The translations under genes and the position numbers were made by a program. A stretch of DNA of 64,000 nucleotides from Trichodesmium sp050015975. GTDB taxonomy: Bacteria > Cyanobacteriota > Cyanobacteriia > Cyanobacteriales > Microcoleaceae. The stretch spans positions 1 through 64,000 of the forward strand of contig NZ_JBNHER010000196.1 in NCBI RefSeq assembly GCF_050015975.1. Reading direction: 5' to 3'. The notes under the pieces are model-generated. The model did not search any database. It was not told the DNA's origin and saw only the letters and a list, made by a program, of their open reading frames with translations. Of the stretch, positions 26,637 through 38,100 are shown one piece after another (the stretch's first letter is position 1; every line of letters starts with the position of its first letter).

Positions 26637-29600
26637 TTAATTTTTTTGTCTGAGCTTACGTCTTTTTCTCAGACTATCTTTAACTTGCTTCCGCTCAAGC
26701 TGTGCCACTTCTGGTGAAAATTCTGGAGTCTCAATTTTATTAGATAAATGTTGACTTAAAGCTTTTATATTGGGGTAGCTAAACATATCAACAAGTGGTA
26801 GTTCTATTGATAATATTTCCCGTAAATTACTATTGACTTTAACTAACATTAAAGAATTAGCTCCTAGTTCAAAGAAATTGTCATAAATACTAACTTTTTC
26901 TAATTTCAATACCTCTTGTAAAACAGTTGCAATTTGTTTTTCTGTTTCAGTTTGAGGCGCAACATATTCATGGGAACGAGTTGAATCTATATCTGGTGCC
27001 GGTAAAGCTTTACGGTCAATTTTGCCATTGGGAGTTAGTGGTAGAGTTTCTAACAATACAAAGGCAGAAGGTATCATGTATTCTGGTAACTTTGACTCTA
27101 GGTAAGGTCGCAGTTCAGTAGTATTTAACTCTGGAGCGGAGGTGATTAGATAAGCTACAAGTTGTTTATTTCCAGGGATATCTTCTCGACAAATAACTAC
27201 AGTTTGTTGTACTTGAGGATGGTTAGATAAAACTGATTCAATTTCCCCAATTTCAATACGAAAACCTCGGAGCTTAACTTGATTGTCAATGCGACCGAGA
27301 TATTCTATTTTGCCATCGGGCAAATATCGAGCTAAATCTCCTGTTTTATATAATTTGTTCCCTTCTAACTCCGTACGGACGTTGCATGCAACGTCCCTAC
27401 CTCCTGACTCCTTCCAGATAATAAATTTTTCTGCTGTTAATTCTGGTCGGTTGAGGTATCCACGAGCTAAACCTGCACCACCAATATGTAGTTCTCCTGG
27501 TACTCCTCTCGGTACAGGTTGATTATTGCTATCTAAAATGTAGAGCTGAGTATTAGCAATGGGGTGTCCTATTGGTATTGATGTTTTTTCTAGTTGAGAA
27601 ACTTCTACCTGAGACACTGCTGACCAAATAGTTGTTTCTGTCGGACCGTATAAATTCCATACTGAATTACTTTTGTTTAATAACTGCTGCGCTAAGTCAG
27701 TCGGTAAAGCTTCTCCACCACAAAGAATTTTTAAATTTTGACTGAGTTGCCAACCCGAAGCTAATAATAACTGCCAAGTTGCGGGAGTCCCTTGCATTAT
27801 TGTTGCATTAGACAAAGAAATTTGTTTAGCTAGTTCTATTCCGTCTGTGGCAGTAGCGCGACTTACTAATACAACTTTGGCTCCAGTAATTAAAGGTAGA
27901 TAAATTTCTAATCCAGCAATATCAAAAGAAATAGTAGTTACGGCCAAAAGTACATCATCTTTTGTCATACCCGGTTGTTGCTGCATGGAGAGCAGGAAAT
28001 TAACAACAGTACGGTGGCGTATTTGTACGCCTTTAGGTCTACCTGTGGAACCGGATGTGTAAATAAGATAAGCTAGATTCTCGCTAGCAATGTTACTAAC
28101 AGGATTTTCGGAACTTTGGTTAGTTAAAATTTCCTCACTATCCAAACACAAAACATTAGCTTGATTTTCTGGTAGAGTATCAGCCAAATGTTTTTGAGTT
28201 AACAATACTGATGCTTGAGAGTCTGACAAAACTAACTCAATACGTTCTTTTGGGTAGTTAGGATCGATGGGTATATAAGCGGCGCCAGCTTTGAGAATAC
28301 CCAATAAACCTACGACAGTTTCTAGAGAACGTTCTACGCAAATGCCTACTTTTACATCTACCCCTACTCCCAGAGTTTGTAGATAATGTGCTAGTTTATT
28401 TGCTTTTTGATTGAGTTGTTGATATGTGAGTTTTTCTCCCTCAAATTCTACTGCAACTGCATCAGGGCTTTTCTCAACTTGCTCTTCAAATAACTGATGA
28501 ATACATTTATCTTTTGGATACTCAATTGCTGTATTATTCCACTCCACTAATAACTTATGATGTTCTGCTTCTGTCAGTAGAGGTAATTCAGAAATAGGGC
28601 GGTTGGGATTAGCAACAATACCACTCAGCAATGTTTGAAAGTGTTCTGCCATTCGATCAATAGTCTCGGCATCAAACAAATCGGTATTATACTCAAATGC
28701 TGCTATCATCCCCCATTTGTTTCGATCCAATAACCCTGTATTCCTCTCCAAATCTAAAGTCAAACTTTCATCATCAGAAATTTCTTCCATTGCCAAAGTC
28801 AGGTCATACTTTGATACATTTTTTTCTATAGGTATTGTTTCGAGTTTCACTCCTGAGAACTTAATTTTTGATAAAGGGGTATTCTGGAGAATGAACATTA
28901 CTTGAAATAGAGGCGAACGCCCTAAATCTCGTTCTGGTTTCAATATGTCTACCAATTTTTCAAAAGGCATATCTTGGTGAGCATAAGCTCCCAGAGCAAC
29001 TTGACGCACCTGACTGAGAAATTCTAAAAAGCTTGGGTTGCCCTCTAAGTTTGTGCGCAATACTAAATTATTAACGAAAAATCCGATTAGACTTTCTGTT
29101 TGAGCTAAGTTACGTCCTGCAATCGGTGTTCCTACTGCAATATCTTTCTGTTGCGTATAACGATACAATAAAGTTTTGAATGCTGCCAACAATGTCATAA
29201 ATAAAGTCACACCTTGTTGTTTACCCAAGGTTTTGATGGCATTACATAATTCTTTAGGCAGTAGCAGAGTTTTAGTAGCACCTTTATATGTTTCTGTCGT
29301 TGGCCTTATTTTATCAGTAGGTAATGCCAATACCGATAAATTTTTAAGCTGTTGCTGCCAATAATTTAGTAATTTTTCTAGCTCTTCTCCTTGTAAATAG
29401 TTATTCTGATATATGGTAAAGTCTGCATATTGGATCGAAAGTTCTGGTAAAGGTGATGGTTTGTTATTATTAAATGCTTCATACAGTGCTTCAATTTCTT
29501 TAAAAAATACACCTGAAGACCAACCATCATTAACAATGTGGTGTATAACAGAGATTAATATATATTCGTTTTCTGTTAATTGCAGTAGGGAAAATCTGAT

Positions 29601-29996
29601 GAGTGGTGCTTGTGTTAAGTCGAAAGGTTGCTCAGTTTCTTTTTTAATTAATTGTTTTACTTGAACTTCTTTTTCATTTTCTGAAATTGAACGCAGATCA
29701 ATAACAGCTAATTTTACGATTAGGGATGGTAAAATTACCTGAACTGGTTCTCCTTTTTCTATTACGAAGTATGTGCGTAATACTTCATGTCTGCGGATAA
29801 TCTCATTTAAACTCTGTTCTAGTGCAATTGTATTTAGTTTACCTCTACAATGGAACACACCAGATTCGTTATAAGCAGAATTCTCCGGTTGGAGTTGTTG
29901 CAGAAACCATAGTCGTTTCTGAGCAAAAGATACTGGAAATACGAACACATCTTCGTTATTTTGTTTTGGAGGTGTTTCTATATCTGTAGTTATCAT
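26637..29996 (-). CDS. NRPS module: C-A(Gly)-PCP
   Basis: This 1119-residue single module has a C domain (about 15-455) with intact HHIVNDG, an A domain (about 475-990) and a PCP with Ser1048 (LGANSLML; GAN instead of the usual GGx). The A-domain pocket reads DILQLGLIWK: FDIAGLE supplies D, I and L, IMQGTP supplies Q, ILCGGE supplies L and G, and NLYGPTETTIW supplies L, I and W. This is the glycine code and is identical to that of A2 in the NRPS at 11271-19115. A palindromic repeat encodes the ESGGRDVACNVRTE loop between A6 and A7. An extra segment of about 24 residues (SDDESLTLDLERNTGLL and following) lies late in the C domain. The C-terminus is strongly basic (LRKRRKLRQKN), which may help docking to the next PKS. 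Confidence 0.93.
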   Translation of the reverse strand: MITTDIETPPKQNNEDVFVFPVSFAQKRLWFLQQLQPENSAYNESGVFHCRGKLNTIALEQSLNEIIRRHEVLRTYFVIEKGEPVQVILPSLIVKLAVIDLRSISENEKEVQVKQLIKKETEQPFDLTQAPLIRFSLLQLTENEYILISVIHHIVNDGWSSGVFFKEIEALYEAFNNNKPSPLPELSIQYADFTIYQNNYLQGEELEKLLNYWQQQLKNLSVLALPTDKIRPTTETYKGATKTLLLPKELCNAIKTLGKQQGVTLFMTLLAAFKTLLYRYTQQKDIAVGTPIAGRNLAQTESLIGFFVNNLVLRTNLEGNPSFLEFLSQVRQVALGAYAHQDMPFEKLVDILKPERDLGRSPLFQVMFILQNTPLSKIKFSGVKLETIPIEKNVSKYDLTLAMEEISDDESLTLDLERNTGLLDRNKWGMIAAFEYNTDLFDAETIDRMAEHFQTLLSGIVANPNRPISELPLLTEAEHHKLLVEWNNTAIEYPKDKCIHQLFEEQVEKSPDAVAVEFEGEKLTYQQLNQKANKLAHYLQTLGVGVDVKVGICVERSLETVVGLLGILKAGAAYIPIDPNYPKERIELVLSDSQASVLLTQKHLADTLPENQANVLCLDSEEILTNQSSENPVSNIASENLAYLIYTSGSTGRPKGVQIRHRTVVNFLLSMQQQPGMTKDDVLLAVTTISFDIAGLEIYLPLITGAKVVLVSRATATDGIELAKQISLSNATIMQGTPATWQLLLASGWQLSQNLKILCGGEALPTDLAQQLLNKSNSVWNLYGPTETTIWSAVSQVEVSQLEKTSIPIGHPIANTQLYILDSNNQPVPRGVPGELHIGGAGLARGYLNRPELTAEKFIIWKESGGRDVACNVRTELEGNKLYKTGDLARYLPDGKIEYLGRIDNQVKLRGFRIEIGEIESVLSNHPQVQQTVVICREDIPGNKQLVAYLITSAPELNTTELRPYLESKLPEYMIPSAFVLLETLPLTPNGKIDRKALPAPDIDSTRSHEYVAPQTETEKQIATVLQEVLKLEKVSIYDNFFELGANSLMLVKVNSNLREILSIELPLVDMFSYPNIKALSQHLSNKIETPEFSPEVAQLERKQVKDSLRKRRKLRQKN
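27366..27425. repeat. Palindrome insertion in the Gly A domain
   Basis: The third coding copy of GGACGTTGCATGCAACGTCC lies at 27377-27396, with ctcctgactcc beside it. It encodes WKESGGRDVACNV in the same A6-A7 loop as the other two copies. Confidence 0.85.
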
Positions 29997-30352
29997 AACA
30001 ATAAGGCAATAGGGAATAGGGATCGGAGTAAGATTGATAGTCAGGAAAAAACTGTTTTAACTATGTGATCAGAAACCGGGTTTCTGGGGGAACAGATGTC
30101 AGTATATTAGCATTTCATATAAACCCGGTTTCTCCGCTTTAATAAATGAATATATGTTCTCAGAAACCGGGTTTCTGGGGGACAGATGTCAGTATGTTAG
30201 CATTTCATAAACCCTGTTTTCACCGAAATATTGTGGTTTAAAGCCTCCCCTTGGATAGGGGATAATAAATAAAAATTTTCCTGTTCGTCAATCGTCTTAT
30301 TTTCAAGGAGAGGCAATTCTAAATTCTAAATTCTAAATTCTTGAAGTAAGTC
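29997..30352. repeat. Spacer with a two-copy palindrome-bearing repeat
   Basis: Two direct copies of a unit of about 65 bp lie at 30070-30135 and 30161-30225. Each starts with the palindrome AGAAACCGGGTTTCT, continues cagatgtcagta and tagcatttcata, and closes with a second aaaccc-type arm. The rest of the spacer holds attctaaattctaa tracts and no gene or obvious terminator. Confidence 0.8.
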
Positions 30353-33300
30353 CTAATTAAGATTGACTCGTCGATATGCTTCGCGAGAAACTGGAATTAT
30401 TTTCTGAGCTTGAACTTGATTTCCTGCTAACTGATAACCTTGAATTTTTTCAGAAATTGCACCTACTGTTGGCATATCAAAAAAATCCTCCATTCCTATT
30501 TCTACATCAAACATTTCCCGAATTTGAGAATTAATTTGAGTTACCAGTAATGAATCACCTCCTAATTCAAAAAAGTTGTCATAAATACCTACTTTTTCAA
30601 TACCTATTAATCTCTTAAAAAGACTTGCAACTTTTTCTTCCATCTCGTTACGAGGTTCTACATAAGCATTAGCAATCTTGGGGCGTAGATGAGTTGAACT
30701 AGATAAATTTTTCGGCTCTGTTGTCTTTTGAATTTTCGGTTTTATCGTCACATATTTCTCGATCATCCCCTGGAAATCTAATGCTGATACGACAATTTGG
30801 GATAGAGAATTTAGCTGTAATTTATCTCCATTTAATATACGACTAAATGCTTCTATTCCTTCTTGATTATTAAAACCTTGTTTTTGCAGACCTTCTTCAT
30901 GTCTCCTTCTAGATCCTTCAGGTACTTTAACATTTACTGACATTCCTACTTCATTCCATAAACTCCAATTAATAGAAACTGTAAATGTATCAGTTTTACT
31001 ACTAGAAAACTTGTCCAGAAAAGCATTTGCTCCACTATAATCCATTTGCCCAGTCATACCAATTATAGAAGTAAAAGAAGAGCAAAAAACTAAGAAGTCT
31101 AGTTTAGTATCTTTAAAAATTTCATCTATAACTAATGTACCCTTGACTTTAGGAGCAAAAATCTGTTCGACTGCTTCTTGTGTTTTACTTTTAATTAAAC
31201 CTCGACCTACAGTTCCAGCAGAATGAACTACTCCATGAATATTACCGAATTTTTCATATGCTTGGTTTACTGCTATTTGCATTTGTTCTTTATTAGAAAC
31301 ATCAGTTTTAATAATTAAAACTTCAGAACCTAATTTTTCTATCTTTTGTAGCTTTTTGATTTTGTAGATAACTCCATCATCTTTTTCTGTTTTTAGTAAA
31401 TTTTCCCACTCAGATTTTGGAGGAAAACCAGAACGCCCAATTAATACTAATTTTGCTTGTACTTTTTCAGCTAAATATTCGGCGATCGCTAAACCAATAC
31501 CTCCCATTCCTCCTGTGATTAAATAAACTCCTTTTTCTCGTAACCTTTTATTTCCAGAAACAGGCTCTAAATTGATAGGTTCAAAAGTTTCTACCCACCT
31601 TTTTCCGTTACGATAAGCAACTGCTAAAGCGTCTAAGTCTGCTGCTAATTCTAGAATTAGTCTATCAATTTTTAGAGGAGATATATTGCCAGAAAAATCA
31701 GATTCTTCTAAGTCTATAAGACGACAATTTACATTGAATAATTCTAGGGGTATGACTTTACAAGCACCTAATATAGTTGATTTTTCGGGAATAATTTTTT
31801 CTGTTCCCGTAACCTTTTGAATATTGCTAGAAATTACTCCTATTTGTAGTGATGATTTAAGACTTTTGCTATTTAATGCCTGTGCTAAATAGAGCAAACT
31901 GTAGAATCCTAATTCCTGATATTCTTCGGTATTTTGGGCTGGCATCAAACTCCAGAAGTGAGAAATATTTTGAATTTCTCCTAATGCCAAAACTTCATTT
32001 AATAAAACATCGTAATTTTCCTTGATTCCGGGATGTATGGTATAAACTCCATCTTGAATGCTGTGAAACTTATCTCCTATTTTTACCTGAATAACTTCCG
32101 CACCATGTTCACTACTTAATCTCTCACAAAAAGCAGAACAAAATTCTGAATCATCCACAAAAACTAACCAGCGTTTGCGATTAGAAAAATCCACCGGTGG
32201 TAAAACTTCCTGTTTCCAACTAGGAACATAAAACCAATCAGCAATTTCAGGCTTTCTCAAGAAATGTTCAGTTTTGCTCCTGACTCCAGTAGGGGCGAAC
32301 GGCCGTTCGCCCCTACTGCTGTCTGCTTCAACCCAATAACGTTGACGTTCAAATGGATATGTAGGTAAAGGAACACGATAACGTTCTTCGCGAGCAGAAA
32401 ATTCTAACCAGTCTATTTTTATCCCTGCTAACCATAGTTTGCCGAGAGTATTTAACAAAAATTCTGTATCTGACTGTTCATCTTTGGGATGACGCAAGGA
32501 AGATAATACTAACCTTTCTCCTGCTTGCTTTCTGACAAAGGTAGCAAGAGTGCGTCCAGGCCCAACTTCCAGGAATATGCGCTCCCCGTCTTTTAATAAT
32601 TCCCCAATACCTTCAGAAAATCTTACTGGTTGGCGTAAATGTTTTGCCCAATAAGTCGGAGCGATCGCCTCATTCTCTGTTATCCAAGTCCCAGTAACAT
32701 TAGAAATAAATGGTATCTGCGGAGGATTAAGTGTTACTTTTTTAAGTGCCTCTGTAAATGGTTCGATGACAGCATTCATCATCTGAGAATGATAAGCATG
32801 GGACGTATGCAAGCGACGACAGTTAATTTCTCGCTTAGTCAGCATATTTTCCAATTCTGCTATAGCTTCAAAACTGCCAGAAACTACACTCAGAGATGGA
32901 GCATTATTAGCTGCTAACTCTACTCCACTAATTTTCGTTTCTGCCAACAGAGACTCTACCTCAGAAGCAGACAAACTTATAGATAACATCGATCCTGTGG
33001 GTTGTTCCTGCATCAAACGACCGCGAGTTGCCACTAACATCAAAGCATCTTCCAGGGAAAAAACGCCAGCTAAAGTAGCAGCCACATATTCTCCAATACT
33101 ATGACCGATCGTTGCTTCTGGATACACTCCCCAAGACATCCATAATTTGGCCAGAGAGTATTCGATAATGAATAGTGCTGGTTGAGCAATAGCAGTTTGG
33201 TTTAAGTCGGATAAAGAATATATATCTATATCTAAGTGTGGTTTGAGTAACTCCCGACAGCGATCGTACTCTTCCCGAAATACTTCCTCTGTTTCATATA

Positions 33301-34915
33301 TTTCTCGCGCCATGTTGACATATTGGGCGCCCTGTCCCGTAAACATAAAGACTACCGGGGAATTACTTGATTCGTTAAAGTTGCTAAAAATTCGCTGTGG
33401 ATCTTTTGTGCCTAATACTTTGACACTATCTTCTATATCTGTAGTTACAACTATTTGTCGGTGAGGGAATGCTTTGCGACCTACTTGTAGAGTGTAGGCA
33501 ACATCAGCGAGTGATATGCTAGGATTGTCTTTCAAATAGTTAACTAAATTTTCTGTTGCTGTTTCTAGAGCAGAAGGGGTACGAGCAGAAAGTAATAATA
33601 ATTGATGTTTTCGTGAACTTGGAGGAACTTCTACAGGAGGAGCCTCTTCTAAAATTACATGAGCATTCGTGCCACCTATTCCAAAGGAACTTACTCCCGC
33701 GCGACGTGGCGTCCCATTAGTTTCCCACTCTGACAATTTAGTATTGACAAAAAACGGACTATTATCAAAATCTATTTGCGGGTTAGGAGTTTCAAAATTG
33801 ATACTCGGTGGCAAAACCTTGTGCTTCAATGCCATCACAGTTTTTATGAAACCCGTAATTCCTGCTGCTGCATCTAAATGTCCGACATTTGTTTTTACCG
33901 AACCAATAGCACAGTAACCTTTTTTGTCAGTATTAAGGCGAAAAGCATCTGTCATAGCAGAAATTTCGATCGGATCGCCCAAAGGAGTTCCTGTTCCATG
34001 AGCTTCCATATAAGTAATTGTGTCCGGTTCCACCTCTGCCATAATTTGAGCTGCCCGAATTACACTTGTTTGTCCTGCTTCACTGGGTGCTGTATAGCCA
34101 ATTTTTTCATCTCCATCATTATTAATAGCAGAACCTTTAATCACAGCATAAATAGTATCTCTATCTGCAACTGCTTCTTCCAAACGTTTGAGAACAACTA
34201 CTCCTATTCCATTGCCTCCTAAAGTACCATTCGCTTTCGCATCAAAACTACGACAATGACCATCTTTAGAAATTATTCCCCCTGGAGATAAAGTTGATTC
34301 ATTTTGGGGAATTTTCACCGCAACTCCAGCAGCTAATGCCATATCGCATTCCCCACTCAGCAAACTCTGAGAAGCTAAATGAAGTGCTACTAATGAACTG
34401 GAACATGAAGTTCCTACACTAACACTTGGACCTTTTAAATTTAATTTATAAGAAACCCGACTTGTGACATAATCTTTGTCTATTCCTATGAGGCTTTGTA
34501 ATAACCCAACTGATGACATTATTTCCTGGTTGGGAAAAAGGTTATAGATGGAATATGTACCCATTCCTACCCCAGCATAAACTGCTATTGGTCTTTCTTC
34601 TATTTCGGTGTTATATCCTGCGTTTTCTAATGCTTCCCATGCACATTCTAGAAACATTCTATGTTGTGGGTCCATGATTTCTGCTTCCCTGGGATTAATG
34701 CTAAAAAAATCTGCATCAAATAGGTCTACATCTTCTAATATGGAACCTGCTTTTATGGTTTTATTGTCATTATTAGCCGTAGGAAAAACAGAGGTTAATT
34801 CTACTCCGTTAACTATGTTTTGCCAAAATTGATTAATGTTTTGACTTCGAGGATATCTCCCTGATACCCCAATTATTGCTATCTCTAAACCTGTTGTATT
34901 TGTTGAATCATTCAT
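30353..34915 (-). CDS. Type I PKS module: KS-AT-KR-ACP
   Basis: This 1520-residue protein has the same architecture as the PKS at 21975-26594. The KS cysteine is in GTSCSSSLVALHLA, with histidines in MEAHGTGTPLGDP and VKTNVGHLDAAAG. The AT has GHSIGEYVAATLAGV and HAYH, indicating malonyl-CoA. The KR (about 1100-1290) has GGMGGIG and the Ser-Tyr-Asn set in CSSFTSIIGMTGQMDYSGAN. The ACP serine is in ELGGDSLLVTQ. It follows the Cys-type heterocyclising NRPS and should extend the thiazoline carboxylate by two carbons, leaving a beta-hydroxyl, as in yersiniabactin-type chains. Around residue 871, between AT and KR, a 30-bp palindrome encodes SRGERPFAPTGVRS. Confidence 0.93.
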   Translation of the reverse strand: MNDSTNTTGLEIAIIGVSGRYPRSQNINQFWQNIVNGVELTSVFPTANNDNKTIKAGSILEDVDLFDADFFSINPREAEIMDPQHRMFLECAWEALENAGYNTEIEERPIAVYAGVGMGTYSIYNLFPNQEIMSSVGLLQSLIGIDKDYVTSRVSYKLNLKGPSVSVGTSCSSSLVALHLASQSLLSGECDMALAAGVAVKIPQNESTLSPGGIISKDGHCRSFDAKANGTLGGNGIGVVVLKRLEEAVADRDTIYAVIKGSAINNDGDEKIGYTAPSEAGQTSVIRAAQIMAEVEPDTITYMEAHGTGTPLGDPIEISAMTDAFRLNTDKKGYCAIGSVKTNVGHLDAAAGITGFIKTVMALKHKVLPPSINFETPNPQIDFDNSPFFVNTKLSEWETNGTPRRAGVSSFGIGGTNAHVILEEAPPVEVPPSSRKHQLLLLSARTPSALETATENLVNYLKDNPSISLADVAYTLQVGRKAFPHRQIVVTTDIEDSVKVLGTKDPQRIFSNFNESSNSPVVFMFTGQGAQYVNMAREIYETEEVFREEYDRCRELLKPHLDIDIYSLSDLNQTAIAQPALFIIEYSLAKLWMSWGVYPEATIGHSIGEYVAATLAGVFSLEDALMLVATRGRLMQEQPTGSMLSISLSASEVESLLAETKISGVELAANNAPSLSVVSGSFEAIAELENMLTKREINCRRLHTSHAYHSQMMNAVIEPFTEALKKVTLNPPQIPFISNVTGTWITENEAIAPTYWAKHLRQPVRFSEGIGELLKDGERIFLEVGPGRTLATFVRKQAGERLVLSSLRHPKDEQSDTEFLLNTLGKLWLAGIKIDWLEFSAREERYRVPLPTYPFERQRYWVEADSSRGERPFAPTGVRSKTEHFLRKPEIADWFYVPSWKQEVLPPVDFSNRKRWLVFVDDSEFCSAFCERLSSEHGAEVIQVKIGDKFHSIQDGVYTIHPGIKENYDVLLNEVLALGEIQNISHFWSLMPAQNTEEYQELGFYSLLYLAQALNSKSLKSSLQIGVISSNIQKVTGTEKIIPEKSTILGACKVIPLELFNVNCRLIDLEESDFSGNISPLKIDRLILELAADLDALAVAYRNGKRWVETFEPINLEPVSGNKRLREKGVYLITGGMGGIGLAIAEYLAEKVQAKLVLIGRSGFPPKSEWENLLKTEKDDGVIYKIKKLQKIEKLGSEVLIIKTDVSNKEQMQIAVNQAYEKFGNIHGVVHSAGTVGRGLIKSKTQEAVEQIFAPKVKGTLVIDEIFKDTKLDFLVFCSSFTSIIGMTGQMDYSGANAFLDKFSSSKTDTFTVSINWSLWNEVGMSVNVKVPEGSRRRHEEGLQKQGFNNQEGIEAFSRILNGDKLQLNSLSQIVVSALDFQGMIEKYVTIKPKIQKTTEPKNLSSSTHLRPKIANAYVEPRNEMEEKVASLFKRLIGIEKVGIYDNFFELGGDSLLVTQINSQIREMFDVEIGMEDFFDMPTVGAISEKIQGYQLAGNQVQAQKIIPVSREAYRRVNLN
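32288..32317. repeat. Perfect 30-bp coding palindrome, GGGGCGA family
   Basis: The left arm is AGTAGGGGCGAACGG and the right arm is its exact reverse complement. It is in frame in the AT-KR linker of the PKS. Relatives lie at 41574-41601 and 46655-46682; they share the outer arm GTAGGGGCGA and differ in the self-complementary centre. Confidence 0.9.
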
Positions 34916-35191
34916 TGTTAAAATTTAGTCTTAAATAATTAGTAGTCAGTAGTCAGTAGTCAGTAGTTTTTTTAAGTAATTAGTAGTCAGTAGTCAGTAG
35001 TTTTTTTAAGTAACTAGTAGTCAGTAGCTTTTTTGAGTAATTAGTAGTTTAGGAACGAAACCCAACTTCTATAGTTATAAGTAATAATAGTAGGTTGGGT
35101 TGAGTAACGTTAGCGGAGCTTATCCGCAGGATAAACCCAACTTCTTTTGTAGCTATTTGTTTGGTTGGGCTAGCGCTTAACCCAACCTACT
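34916..35191. repeat. Spacer with AGTCAGT heptamers and AACCCAAC palindromes
   Basis: Three blocks of agtcagt heptamers alternate with tttttttaagtaattag tracts at about 34940-35045. They are followed by an element beginning GTAGGTTGGGTT and ending AAACCCAACTT (about 35090-35143), then a hairpin GGTTGGG...CCCAACC at 35163-35187. No gene is visible. Confidence 0.75.
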
Positions 35192-38100
35192 TCATTTGGC
35201 AGTTCTACTTTTATTTAATCTTGCTTTTATCCGATTTTTACCAGCTTGTATTTTGACTTTTAAATTTTCATCTTTTTGTTCTATTAATTCCTGAATATTG
35301 ATGTCTGAATCATGACTTAATTGTTCTGATAATTTACTAATCGTCGGATATTTAAACACATCCACCAAAGAGATATTTTGAAATTCATTTGGTAATGCTT
35401 CTCGCAGTTGATTATAAATTTTAGTAACTTGTAAGGAGTTCCCACCTAAATCAAAAAAGTTATCGTTAACTCCTACCTTTTCTAACTCTAATACCTCTTG
35501 CCAAATTTCCACAATAGTCTGCTCAATTTTGGTTTTAGGTGCTACATAGTTAACCTCTATTATTGAAAAATTCCCCTCTGGTTGAGGGAGCGATCGCCTA
35601 TCTATTTTACCATTGGCAGATAGTGGAAATTTATCCAGAAATATATAAGCCGATGGTATCATATATTCTGGTAATTTATCTTGCAAAAATTGACTTATTT
35701 CAGCAATAGTTGGTTCTGGTTTTTGACTAGGAATTAGATAAGCAACTAAACGCTGTTTGTCATCTTTGCCAAATGCTTTAACTATTGCAGATTTTACTTC
35801 CGAATGTTTGGTTAAAGCTGCCTCTATTTCCCCAGTTTCAACCCGATGTCCCCGAATCTTAATTTGAAAATCTGCCCTACCAACAAACTCAATATTTCCA
35901 TCAGGTAAATATCGTCCTAAATCTCCTGTTCCATATATTCGTTCACCAGTGCGGGGATGAGTAATAAAACTAGCATTTGTTTTTTCTTCATTGTGCCAAT
36001 AACCTTTAGCAACTTGTACTCCAGCACAGTACATTTGACCGGGAACCCACATCGGACAATCTTCTAAATTTTCACTCAATATATAGTATTTAGAATTTAC
36101 CATTGGTTGACCGTAGGGAATACTTTTCCAATTCGGATCGACCTCTTTTATTAAGTAACCAATATTCCAAATAGTTGTTTCCGTAGGACCACCAATACTG
36201 AGAATTTCTATCTCCTTTACTAATTTTCTTAACCTAGTCGGAAGAGAAACTGGCAACCAATCTCCACCCATAATTGCTAAACGCAAAGTAGATGATAAAC
36301 TTTGATTAAAATCAGTAGCATATTCTACTAACATTTCCATCATTGGTGGTACAGAATTCCATAATGTAATTCCTTCTTGGTTAATTAATTCAATCCAATG
36401 ACTGGGGTCTTTAACTCTCTCAGCATCAGGCATAACAATTGTTCCACCAGCAGCTAAAAGACCGAAAATATCATATACCGATAAATCGTGATTCAGAGCA
36501 GTAACAGCCAATATTTTGTCATCAACTCCCACCTGAAAACGTTGATTAGTGTTAACAACAACATTAACCACATTCCGATGAGTAATCATCACTCCTTTCG
36601 GTAAACCAGTGGAACCAGAAGTGTAGATAACATAAGCTAAGTCATCAGAGTGAGCAGTAACAGGTGATGGAAAATTATCCGTTGGAGATGAGGAAAAAGT
36701 ATCCACATCAATACGCTTAATATTCTCAGGCAATGCAATATCTGTCAACCAAGACTGAGTAAGCACAATTTCTGCCTCACTGTTGGACAATAGATATTGC
36801 AAACGCTCCTTTGGTTCTTTAGGATTAAAAGGAACATAAGCAGCACCAGCAGCTAAAACCCCCAAAACACCAACTATTTGCTCCCATCCTTTTTCCATAA
36901 CTACTGCCACCAGTCGATTAGGTGCTGCTCCTAAGTGCTGCAATTTTCCACCTAATTGTATTGACAATTCAGATAATTCATGGTAAGTTAGGGAGCTATC
37001 CCTTGCAATAACACCAACCTCATTTCTGCGCACTTGAACTTGCTCTGCAAACAAACTATACAGAGTAGCATCAGAAATCAGCTTTTCTGTAGCATTAATA
37101 TTTTTTCTCTGTAATAATTGGTTTTCTGGCATCATTCCTTGCCTTGTTGTCTCGCTCCAGGCAACATCAGAATTAGCCAAATTTCGGATCAGACTATAAT
37201 AACCATCAAACATATCCGAAATCATTCCCTCTGGAAATAATGCTGCAACTGCATCCCAGGTAAATACTAATTCTCCATTTTGTTCGCTAACTTGATGATC
37301 CATCCATACCTGAGATGCCTGACTAATAGCATAGACTAATTCTCCAAACCTAAATAAACTTGAGTTTTCTTGACCTAGTGCATCAAAACCAATAGCGCTA
37401 GTAAAAACAACTGGCATCGCAGTAGGAGTTTGACCTTGCCTACGATTTATTTCTCGCATGACTCGCACCCCACTAAAATAGCGGTGTTCCAAATCTTGCC
37501 ACAGTTGTCGTTGTAACCGTAATGCTCTCTTAGTAAATGTTTCTGTTGCTGAGTTATCTACTGCTAATAGAGTTACAGAAGTAAAGTCACCTAATATATT
37601 GTTGACGTGGGGATGTAGAGGCAAGCGATTAAATAAAGCAAGATTCATGGTAAACTGAGGACTTTTTCCCCAGAATGTCAGTACGTCGGCAAATGCAGCT
37701 AACAATACAGCAGAAGGAGTTAAACCTGCTTCACCTGCTCGTTTTTTCAACTTTTGCCAGGTAGTCTTATCTAGTTTCCCTCTAAAACGCTGGCATTGAT
37801 AATCTTTGATAGAATTAGGATTTAGTGCCAGAGGTAAATCAGGAGCAGGTGGTAAACTATCTATCCGGTTTAACCAATATTGTCGCGATCGCTCGTACAA
37901 TTCAGTTTTTTCTAAAGCTTGTTCTGCTAAAACATAATCACGGAATGTAATTTCTAGTGGTTTGAGAAGAATTTCTGGATTTTCGTAGACTTCAAACCAC
38001 TCCTCAAACAACCGCATCATGCTCCAAGCATCAAATATTTGCAGGTCGTAACTAATATGCAGTCTGAGGCGTTGTTGCTCTAAAATACTTGCTCTAAACT

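Noticed and set aside
34935..35050. A possible CRISPR array from the regular agtcagt blocks
   Set aside because: The units are contiguous heptamers with AT tracts, without unique spacers of 30-40 bp and without cas genes.
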